Shown: positions 7,234 to 13,108 of the stretch, piece by piece
How the letters are laid out: every line of letters begins with the position of its first letter
Numbering within the stretch: the stretch's first letter is position 1
NCBI GenBank assembly: GCA_021775515.1
Contig: JAJFHR010000218.1
Coordinates: 1 to 16,868, forward strand
Direction of reading: 5' to 3'
Origin: Hyphomicrobiales bacterium
GTDB lineage: Bacteria > Pseudomonadota > Alphaproteobacteria > Rhizobiales > JAJFHR01
DNA: 16,868 bases
Notes under the pieces: model-generated
What the model saw: the letters and a program-made list of their open reading frames with translations, nothing else
The model's database searches: none
Told to the model about the DNA's origin: nothing
Made by a program: the position numbers and the translations under genes

Positions 7234-7529
7234 TAATTCCGGCTGCCTGCTGGACAGTTTCCTCGCGGTTTACTGCCGCTAATCATTTGTTTTATAATAT
7301 TAAAACTGTTCTGAAAATATTCATTCAAACAAAAAATTTTTGTTGCGATTTTGACATTCGCTTTTCTGATTTATGACAAATACATGTCAGTTTTGTGACA
7401 AAAAACTTCCCAATGCGTTTAATAATGATAACATTGCCACTGGAGAGGGCATTGTTAGTCAGTTCTCTTCAAGGCACAATTAGAAATCAGGTGGTCAAAT
7501 TTGTCGCCTGAACTTTAGGGAGGAAGAGA
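7234..7529. promoter_or_regulatory. Promoter and 5' leader region of the phn-type transporter operon
   Basis: The first 50 bp may hold a weak stop signal for the kinase gene (GCGG-N7-CCGC at 7265-7279 followed by T-rich sequence). It continues with an AT-rich stretch, the phased TGACA array (7351-7401), AT-rich TTTAATAATGATAAC (7418-7432) that could hold the -10 box, and an imperfect 25-base dyad at 7487-7511 with TCAGG/CCTGA arms. It ends with a strong ribosome-binding sequence AGGGAGGA 6 bases before ATG 7530. Confidence 0.5.
7351..7401 (-). promoter_or_regulatory. Candidate Pho box: phased TGTCA/TGACA array
   Basis: On the minus strand three consecutive 7-mers, TTGTCAC (7401-7395), CTGACAT (7390-7384) and TTGTCAT (7379-7373), are spaced exactly 11 bp apart with 4-base spacers AAAA and GTAT. 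The PhoB consensus is CTGTCAT repeats with AT-rich 4-base spacers; these match at 5, 6 and 6 of 7 positions. A fourth TGACA lies two periods further left (7352-7356). The transporter gene is on the plus strand, so the orientation is the reverse of a classical Pho box, which lowers confidence. Confidence 0.45.
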
Positions 7530-8507
7530 ATGGTTACCACATTATTACGCGGCGTAGCGCTCGCGGCGGTGGTTTTGGGATTTAGTGGCGGCGCAGCATT
7601 TGCTCAAGCAGATTGCCCGCGTGGACAACTGGACAAAAGGTTCTGTGACCGTAATGGCGATTTGATTGCTGATACGCCAACGGATGCGTCGAAACAAGCA
7701 GACCCTTCAACCTTGGTTTTTGCTTATACGCCAGTTGAAGACCCGGCCGTATATAAAGAAGTCTGGTCAGAATTTCTGCAGCATCTTGAAGCCAAAACAG
7801 GCAAAAAAGTACAGTTTTTCCCCGTGCAGTCAAATGCTGCGCAAATTGAAGCCATGCGCTCGGGCCGCTTGCACATTGCAGGCTTTAACACCGGCTCCAA
7901 CCCGCTGGCTGTGAACTGTGCTGGTTTCAGATCTTTTACAATCATGGCGCGTAAAGACAACAGCTTTGGTTATGAAATGGAAATCATTACTTACCCTGGA
8001 AGCGGAATAGAAAAACTTCAGGACATCAAGGGCAAGACTCTGGCCTTCACATCGCCGACATCAAATTCGGGTTTCAAGGCGCCATCGGCTATCTTGAAAG
8101 CAGAGTTCGACATGCTCAAGGATCGCGATTTTAAGGCAACGTTTTCTGGAAAACATGACAACTCGATCCTCGGCGTTGCCAATAAGGACTATATCGCTGC
8201 ATCTATTGCAAATTCAGTCAAGGCACGGATGATCAGCAGAAATGTCATAAAAGATGATCAAGTGAAGACGATATATAAATCCCAGACATTTCCAACCACC
8301 GGTTTTGGTGTTGTCTATAACTTGAAACCTGAGCTTCAAAAGAAAATTCAAGACGCCTTCTTCAGCTTTAATTGGGCTGGAAGCAACTTGGAAAAAGAAT
8401 TTTCCAAATCAGGCGAAGGCAAGTTCATTCCGATTACATATAAAGAACATTGGGCCGTTATTCGTACAATCGATAAGGCCAATAACGTTTCCTATAAATG
8501 TCAGTAA
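7530..8507 (+). CDS. phnD: Phosphate/phosphonate-type ABC transporter substrate-binding protein (PhnD-like)
   Basis: This 325-residue periplasmic protein has a signal peptide MVTTLLRGVALAAVVLGF, probably cut after AFA at residue 25. After a cysteine-bearing N-terminal extension it shows the PhnD fold signatures VFAYTPVEDPAVYKEVW (about 63-79), the RSGRLHIAGFNTGS segment, LQDIKGKTLAFTSPTSNSGFKAPS (the Ser/Thr-rich loop that binds the phosphonate/phosphate oxyanion) and GKHDNSILGVANKDYIAAS. The extension contains DRNGDLIAD (40-48), which fits a DxNxDxxxD calcium-loop pattern, and a possible C29-C39 disulfide. The ligand may be phosphate, phosphite, a phosphonate or an organophosphate; by eye, the Asp that contacts the 2-aminoethylphosphonate amine in E. 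coli PhnD is not obvious. It starts with a strong ribosome-binding sequence and is the first gene of the operon. Confidence 0.88.
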   Translation: MVTTLLRGVALAAVVLGFSGGAAFAQADCPRGQLDKRFCDRNGDLIADTPTDASKQADPSTLVFAYTPVEDPAVYKEVWSEFLQHLEAKTGKKVQFFPVQSNAAQIEAMRSGRLHIAGFNTGSNPLAVNCAGFRSFTIMARKDNSFGYEMEIITYPGSGIEKLQDIKGKTLAFTSPTSNSGFKAPSAILKAEFDMLKDRDFKATFSGKHDNSILGVANKDYIAASIANSVKARMISRNVIKDDQVKTIYKSQTFPTTGFGVVYNLKPELQKKIQDAFFSFNWAGSNLEKEFSKSGEGKFIPITYKEHWAVIRTIDKANNVSYKCQ

Positions 8508-8517
8508 TCAATAATGA

Positions 8518-8546
8518 TGTCGGCCGCTGTTTTTCAGCGGCCGACA
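8518..8546 (+). terminator. Strong intercistronic hairpin between binding-protein and ATPase genes
   Basis: A perfect 12-bp, GC-rich stem (TGTCGGCCGCTG) with a five-T loop lies 10 bases after the binding-protein stop and 19 bases before the ATPase start. Only CTTT follows, so it is a poor full terminator. It more likely attenuates read-through or protects the 3' end of the upstream message, giving an excess of the binding protein over the membrane components, as in other ABC importer operons. Confidence 0.7.
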
Positions 8547-8565
8547 CTTTAAGTTTGGACAATTA

Positions 8566-9405
8566 ATGCTTCAAATCAAGCAACTGTTGAAGCGCTATCC
8601 GACGGGGGATCTAGCGCTTCAAAGGGTAGATATGGCCATCCCCAAAGGTCAGGTCGTCGCACTCATCGGGCCTTCCGGCGCCGGTAAAAGTACTCTGATC
8701 AGATGTGTCAACCGGCTGGTAGAACCGACCTCTGGTCAGGTCATTCTCAATGATCGCGAATTAACGAAGCTCAACTCAAACGCACTTCGCGTTGCGCGGC
8801 GGCGCATGGGGATGATTTTCCAGGAATACGCTCTGGTCGAACGGCTGACGGTAATGGAAAATGTTCTTGCCGGGCAGCTTGGTTACGTTGGTTTCTGGCG
8901 CAGTTTTTTACGTAAGTTTCCACAAAGCTCTATTGATGAAGCCTTTCGCCTGCTTGACCGTGTTGGGCTTGAAGAAATGATCGACAAACGCGCAGATGAA
9001 CTTTCCGGTGGTCAGCGCCAGCGCGTCGGTATTGCCCGCGCACTGATACAGGATCCCGAACTGCTTTTGGTTGACGAGCCCACAGCGTCGCTTGATCCAA
9101 AAACCTCGCGCCAGATTATGCGGCTGATCTGTGAATTATGTGAAGAACGTAACTTAGCAGCGATTATCAATATTCATGACGTCGCTTTGGCGCAGATGTT
9201 TGTGCAACGGGTTATCGGATTGAGATTAGGGGAAATTGTCTACGATGGTCCGCCCACGGGCCTTCAACCCGACGTTCTCACGGAAATTTATGGGGAAGAG
9301 GATTGGCAGGCGACTATTGAAAAAGTCGATGAAGAAGATGAAGAAGAGGCAGCAGCAGCAGCAGTAGCAGTAGCAGTAGTAGTAGAAGAGGGGGTCGGCA
9401 GTTGA
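8566..9405 (+). CDS. phnC: Phosphate/phosphonate-type ABC transporter ATPase (PhnC-like) with low-complexity tail
   Basis: The 279-residue protein has every ABC ATPase motif: Walker A GPSGAGKST (35-43), the Q-loop MIFQEYALVERLTVMENVLAG typical of PhnC, signature LSGGQ (146-150), Walker B LLLVDEP (166-172) with Glu171, and the switch His in INIHD. It should energise the two permeases for import of phosphate or phosphonate. The canonical domain ends near residue 250. Then comes EEDEEE, five Ala, and a Val/Ala alternation ending VVVEE (256-275), encoded by a nearly pure run of GNN codons (9331-9393). I know no family member with this tail. The stop TGA overlaps the permease start as TTGA. A weak GGA at 8557-8559 serves as ribosome-binding sequence. 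Confidence 0.92.
   Translation: MLQIKQLLKRYPTGDLALQRVDMAIPKGQVVALIGPSGAGKSTLIRCVNRLVEPTSGQVILNDRELTKLNSNALRVARRRMGMIFQEYALVERLTVMENVLAGQLGYVGFWRSFLRKFPQSSIDEAFRLLDRVGLEEMIDKRADELSGGQRQRVGIARALIQDPELLLVDEPTASLDPKTSRQIMRLICELCEERNLAAIINIHDVALAQMFVQRVIGLRLGEIVYDGPPTGLQPDVLTEIYGEEDWQATIEKVDEEDEEEAAAAAVAVAVVVEEGVGS
9331..9393 (+). repeat. GNA trinucleotide repeat (GAA/GCA/GTA) at the 3' end of phnC
   Basis: About twenty consecutive codons begin with G, in blocks GAA/GAG/GAT, then five GCA, then mixed GCA and GTA, then GAA GAG. This looks like a microsatellite expanded by slippage and altered by point mutation at the second codon position. The +1 frame contains TAG stops; the other frame is open into the downstream permease gene from 9342. 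Confidence 0.85.
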
Positions 9406-10220
9406 GTGTTGCAACGTCAAAACCCCTTGGTGCTGCCCGCCGTTGGAAAAAGCCGCCTTTCATTAAAAGACCCTTGTTGCGATGGGGCTTAATCCTCGGG
9501 GCTTTGATATATCTCGTGCTGGCAACCGCAAGCATTGAAGTCAATTGGCTCAGGGTATACGAGGGCCTTGATCGTGGTTGGCGCTTTGTACTGGCTTTTT
9601 CCCAGCCTGATTTTATTTCGCGATGGACTGATATTCGCGAAGGCATGATCGAAAGTCTGGTGATGACTGTGGCCTCGACGGTTGTCGGAATTGCCATTTC
9701 AGTACCTATCGGTTTGGGCGCTGCCCGCAATATAGCGCCGTTACCGGTCTATCTTATTTGCCGCGGTATTATCACGGTATCGCGGGCGCTTCATGAAATC
9801 ATCGTCGCCATTCTTATGGTGGCTATTTTTGGCTTTGGGCCACTGGCCGGTTTTATAACGCTGTCGTTCGCCACCATCGGGTTTTTGGCCAAACTTTTAG
9901 CCGAAGACATTGAGGATACGGACAAATCTCAGGCTGAAGCCATCAAGTCCACCGGCGGTTCATGGCTACAGTGGATCAACTACGGAATACAGCCGCAGGT
10001 CATGCCGAGATTAATCGGGCTGTCGATGTACCGGCTCGATATTAATTTTCGGGAATCCGCCATTCTCGGCCTTGTTGGTGCCGGCGGCATCGGCGCAACG
10101 CTGAACACGGCCTTTGACCGGTATGAATTTGATACGGCAGCGGCAATCATAATCACAATTATTGTTATCGTGATGGCTGCTGAATACTCCAGCGGCGTCA
10201 TTAGAGCACGGATGCAGTAA
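9402..10220 (+). CDS. phnE: Phosphate/phosphonate-type ABC transporter permease 1 (PhnE-like)
   Basis: This 272-residue inner-membrane protein starts at TTG 9402, which overlaps the ATPase stop (TTGA); a GAGGGGG ribosome-binding sequence sits 7 bases upstream and no other in-frame start fits. One membrane segment follows the basic N-terminus (LILGALIYLVLATASI), then a periplasmic stretch. The BPD_transp_1 core has several helices (MIESLVMTVASTVVGIAISV, IIVAILMVAIFGFG). The EAA loop that docks the ATPase is AEAIKSTGGSWLQWINYGIQPQ, followed by NFRESAILGLVGAGGIG, the PhnE hallmark. It should form a heterodimeric pore with the next gene product. The family imports phosphonates or phosphate (compare PhoE/PhoT of Sinorhizobium). 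Confidence 0.9.
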   Translation: MSVATSKPLGAARRWKKPPFIKRPLLRWGLILGALIYLVLATASIEVNWLRVYEGLDRGWRFVLAFSQPDFISRWTDIREGMIESLVMTVASTVVGIAISVPIGLGAARNIAPLPVYLICRGIITVSRALHEIIVAILMVAIFGFGPLAGFITLSFATIGFLAKLLAEDIEDTDKSQAEAIKSTGGSWLQWINYGIQPQVMPRLIGLSMYRLDINFRESAILGLVGAGGIGATLNTAFDRYEFDTAAAIIITIIVIVMAAEYSSGVIRARMQ

Positions 10221-11038
10221 TGGCAGTAACAACCAACAATTACGGCACGAAAGTCTGGGCTCGCCGCACCTCTGCCAAGCAAAATGCAATCTGGCTCGGC
10301 TGGTTTTCGGGGACCGCCCTGTTTGTCTATTGCTGGCAGCAGATCAACGTCGCCACAACCTGGGCATTTGTCTGGGATGCACCAAGAATTGCCGGAGACC
10401 TAGTCTCCCGCGCCGTTCCACCTCGCTGGTCATATATTAATGAATTGTGGCTACCTATCTGGGACACGTTGAACATTGCCACTTTGGGAACTCTCCTCGC
10501 TTTGTTTATGGCTGTACCGGTAGCCTTTTTGGCAGCCAACAACACCACCCCAAGTAAATTGCTTATCAGGCCGATTGCCTTGCTGATTATCGTTTCCTCG
10601 CGCTCAATCAATTCACTCATCTGGGCCTTGCTTCTGGTTGCAATTATCGGGCCCGGCATGTTTGCCGGAACGATAGCGATTGCGCTGCGCTCTATCGGCT
10701 TTGTCGCCAAACTGCTTTATGAGGCGATTGAAGAAATTGATGAAAATCAGGTGGAGGCAATTACAGCCACAGGTGCCAGTCGCCTGCAGGTGCTGGTCTA
10801 CGGCATTGTGCCTCAAATCATGCCGGCCTTTGCCGGAATTACGGTGTTTCGCTGGGACATCAATATTCGCGAGTCAACGGTTCTGGGTCTTGTCGGTGCT
10901 GGCGGCATTGGTCTTCAGATGCAGGCTAACCTCAACGTACTGGCCTGGAACCAGGTATCCACGATCCTGTTTGTGATCTTGATAGCTGTCATAATTTCGG
11001 AATGGGTTTCCGCTAAGGTTCGCGGCGCTATCATTTAA
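10220..11038 (+). CDS. phnE: Phosphate/phosphonate-type ABC transporter permease 2 (PhnE-like)
   Basis: This is a second 272-residue permease, paralogous to its neighbour. Its ATG overlaps the previous stop by one base (TAATG). After an N-terminal membrane segment (WLGWFSGTALFVYCWQQI) and a periplasmic loop come membrane segments including TLNIATLGTLLALFMAVPVAF and LLIIVSSRSINSLIWALLLVAII. The EAA loop is EAITATGASRLQVLVYGIVPQI, and INIRESTVLGLVGAGGIGLQM follows. Two different PhnE subunits in one operon is the usual alphaproteobacterial arrangement (phnE1/phnE2, or phoE/phoT). After the stop lie 43 bases with a T8 run but no hairpin, so the HAD gene downstream is probably cotranscribed. Confidence 0.9.
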   Translation: MAVTTNNYGTKVWARRTSAKQNAIWLGWFSGTALFVYCWQQINVATTWAFVWDAPRIAGDLVSRAVPPRWSYINELWLPIWDTLNIATLGTLLALFMAVPVAFLAANNTTPSKLLIRPIALLIIVSSRSINSLIWALLLVAIIGPGMFAGTIAIALRSIGFVAKLLYEAIEEIDENQVEAITATGASRLQVLVYGIVPQIMPAFAGITVFRWDINIRESTVLGLVGAGGIGLQMQANLNVLAWNQVSTILFVILIAVIISEWVSAKVRGAII

Positions 11039-11081
11039 TCTCATCTTACATTTTTTTTCCGGTATCATTTGTGGGTCCTTT

Positions 11082-11999
11082 ATGACGCGTTCTTTGTCTT
11101 TGCATGAAGCATTTTCTCTTTACGAAAAAGCCCGCTGTTTTATGCCAAAACCAGAATTCCCCGTAGCAACACGCCAGGTGCAGCACCTGGTGGAGATAGC
11201 TGATGAATTTGACGTAGCTGTCCTAGATTCTTTTGGCGTGCTCAATGTTGGCGATGCTGCCATTCCAGGTGCCGCAGAAACCATCGGCATTTTGCGATCA
11301 AGAAACAAACACATCATTGTCCTAACCAACGGGGCAACGCTGGATCAACCAGGAGCGGTGGCAAAGGTACGCGGTTTTGGATTTGATATCGACAGCCAGG
11401 ATGTCATTTCCAGCCGGTCAGCTCTGGAAGCAGGTCTAAAGACCTATTCTCCCGATATGCTGTGGGGCATCATGGCGCCCGAACATGCCAACTGCCAAAC
11501 ATTAGGGGTAAATTTTGAGTTGCTTCATGATGACCCGGAGACATATTTAAAGGTTGATGGGTTCATTTTGCTTAGTACCCATGATTGGTCGTTGGACCGC
11601 CAGGAGAAATTACAGGCTTCGCTGGCGTTTTATGCCCGCCCCATACTTGTCGGCAACCCGGACCTCGTTGCACCGCGAGAAACCTATATGTCCACAGAGC
11701 CGGGATATTTCGCCTGGCTGCTGCATGAAGCAACCGGTCTGGAAATACTCAATTTCGGAAAGCCTCACGCTGATGTTTTTGAACAGGCAAAACGCCGCAT
11801 CCGCGAGGTTTGTGGGTCCGTTGAGGCGGAAAGAATTCTCATGGTCGGAGATAGTCTTCATACTGATATTCTCGGCGGTGCTTCCGCCGGATTTAAGACG
11901 GTGTTGACTACGCAGGATGGTTTTCTCTCAGGCGTTGACGCGCATGACTATATTCAATTATCCGGTATCAGACCAGATATCATGTTGCCGCGGATATAA
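11082..11999 (+). CDS. HAD-superfamily class IIA hydrolase-like protein (TIGR01459-like)
   Basis: This protein of 305 residues has a NagD-like HAD core and C2 cap. Motif I is VLDSFGVLN (nucleophile Asp49), motif II LTNGAT, motif III GKPHADVF (Lys), and motif IV MVGDSLHTDILGGASAG. The second Asp of motif I, the general acid/base in phosphatases of this class, is Phe51; the TIGR01459 family commonly has an aromatic residue here. It may therefore have altered chemistry or be a poor phosphomonoesterase. Its position 43 bases behind a phosphate/phosphonate-type transporter suggests that it processes the imported compound. The ribosome-binding sequence before ATG 11082 is weak (GTGGGTC); ATG 11142 is an alternative that would remove 20 residues outside the domain. 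The gene converges on the DUF1028 gene with only 21 bases between stops. Confidence 0.82.
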   Translation: MTRSLSLHEAFSLYEKARCFMPKPEFPVATRQVQHLVEIADEFDVAVLDSFGVLNVGDAAIPGAAETIGILRSRNKHIIVLTNGATLDQPGAVAKVRGFGFDIDSQDVISSRSALEAGLKTYSPDMLWGIMAPEHANCQTLGVNFELLHDDPETYLKVDGFILLSTHDWSLDRQEKLQASLAFYARPILVGNPDLVAPRETYMSTEPGYFAWLLHEATGLEILNFGKPHADVFEQAKRRIREVCGSVEAERILMVGDSLHTDILGGASAGFKTVLTTQDGFLSGVDAHDYIQLSGIRPDIMLPRI

Positions 12000-12020
12000 T
12001 TTCACGTCAGCCCGTCCATT

Positions 12021-12695
12021 TTATTCATCACCAGGCACACCGTAAGAGGGCGCCATTTCAGGCGCCAGGGCCCGGGTTACATAATCCTCCATTTCGCCTT
12101 GCCATTCCTGCCAAAGCGCCGCCAGGTCTGTTATTGGATCGGAAGATTTGTCGATGCGCAGATCAGCCAGCGGCCAATCCTGGGTATCTACAATGAGCAT
12201 GCCAGCTGACGCAAGCGGTCCTTCTTCGCCTCCAGCCTCAAGACCAGCCTGCATCGCGGAAATTAGCCGCGAGCCTAACGGCGCCTCTTCATGCGCAAGG
12301 TAACAGTCGATCATCGCTTGTGGAACGCGCTCGGTATTGAGCAGATTTCCTGCCGCTATCACATTGCCGGCGGTCGCCACGCTGTTTTTGCCCAGGATAT
12401 TGGCACCGGAAAAATGCGCCACTGAACCAGCCTTATCAACCAGCAGCAATTGCCGATATTCAATATTTTCAGACCTGCTGACAATTTTTTCCAGAGCTGT
12501 CTGTGCTGAATTCCCCTTGGCTAACAACTCCAGGGCTTTGGTGCCCAGGCGGGGATCGGTAATATTTTGTGAGGCAACAGCCCCAACACCAGCCCGCGCG
12601 AAGGCACACCGTGCGGCCACACACAGACTGGAAGATGAAATTGCGATCCCAAATTGACCACTGTGAAGGCATCTGGCGAGAATGGAAAACGTCAT
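12021..12695 (-). CDS. DUF1028 family protein (Ntn-hydrolase-like fold)
   Basis: The protein has 224 residues from ATG 12695, which overlaps the RidA-like gene's stop (ATGA); a longer reading upstream shadows that gene and is not used. It opens MTFSILARCLHSGQFGIAISSSS and continues AARCAFARAGVGAVASQNITDPRLG, both diagnostic of DUF1028. Structures of the family show an Ntn-hydrolase/glycosylasparaginase-like fold, so amide or peptide hydrolysis is plausible but unproved. The C-terminus contains GGEEGPLASAGMLIVDTQDWPLADLRID, also typical. No signal peptide is present, so it is cytoplasmic. It is the last gene of the flavin reductase, monooxygenase, RidA-like, DUF1028 operon, suggesting it hydrolyses a substrate or product of that pathway. 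No terminator is visible in the 21-base gap to the convergent HAD gene. Confidence 0.85.
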   Translation of the reverse strand: MTFSILARCLHSGQFGIAISSSSLCVAARCAFARAGVGAVASQNITDPRLGTKALELLAKGNSAQTALEKIVSRSENIEYRQLLLVDKAGSVAHFSGANILGKNSVATAGNVIAAGNLLNTERVPQAMIDCYLAHEEAPLGSRLISAMQAGLEAGGEEGPLASAGMLIVDTQDWPLADLRIDKSSDPITDLAALWQEWQGEMEDYVTRALAPEMAPSYGVPGDE

Positions 12696-13108
12696 TCTTC
12701 TGTTTCCGGCAATACCGCAATCACGTCGATTTCCATCAGCCAGTCGGGATCGGCAAGGCCATTGATGATAAGACCGGTGGACACGGGATATACTCCCTTG
12801 AGCCATTTTCCCACCGTGCGGTAAACCGGCTCGCGATATTCCCGGTCTGTAATGTAAATCGTAATTTTCACAATGTGCGCGAGATCGGCCCCAGCTTCGC
12901 GCAGGAGTTCTTTGACGTTTTTCATCGCCTGATCACTCTGGGCCGCAGGATCATCCTGGCCTACCAGATTGCCGTCAAAGTCAGTGCCGACCTGTCCTCT
13001 GAGATAAATTGTATTTCCAGCAACAACAGCCTGACACAGATCGTTGTCTAAAGACTGGTCGGGGTAGGTATCTTTGGTATTGAATTTGCGAAGACGTGTG
13101 TGGACCAT
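12692..13108 (-). CDS. RidA/YjgF-family protein, apparently without the catalytic arginine
   Basis: This 138-residue member of the YjgF/YER057c/UK114 family is normally a trimer. Recognisable are VVAGNTIYLRGQVGTDFDG, PAAQSDQAMKNVKELLREAGADLAHIVKITIYIT and the C-terminal EIDVIAVLP. RidA enzymes that deaminate 2-aminoacrylate carry an Arg about eight residues before that C-terminal strand (Arg105 in E. coli RidA). Here the segment reads TGLIINGLADPDWLMEID with no Arg, as in the Rid subfamilies thought not to be 2-iminopropionate deaminases. The ATG overlaps the monooxygenase stop and the stop overlaps the DUF1028 start, both as ATGA. It may act on, or simply bind, an imine, enamine or other unstable product of the monooxygenase. 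Confidence 0.9.
   Translation of the reverse strand: MVHTRLRKFNTKDTYPDQSLDNDLCQAVVAGNTIYLRGQVGTDFDGNLVGQDDPAAQSDQAMKNVKELLREAGADLAHIVKITIYITDREYREPVYRTVGKWLKGVYPVSTGLIINGLADPDWLMEIDVIAVLPETEE

Noticed and set aside
7265..7279. GCGG-N7-CCGC after the glycerate kinase as a terminator
   Set aside because: A stem of four pairs is too weak, though a T-rich stretch follows; mentioned only in the gap description.
9314..9730. Minus-strand open frame with a poly-leucine run opposite phnC/phnE
   Set aside because: The leucines are the antisense of the GNA repeat; both plus-strand genes here have full family matches and overlapping stop/start signals.
12049..12066. GGCGCC-N6-GGCGCC repeat near the DUF1028 stop as a convergent terminator
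   Set aside because: It lies within coding sequence, the stem is only 6 bp, and no T-run follows on either strand.
12696..12806. Upstream extension of the DUF1028 protein
   Set aside because: The extra residues shadow the RidA-like gene; DUF1028 proteins begin at MTFSI, and ATG 12695 overlaps the RidA-like stop as ATGA.
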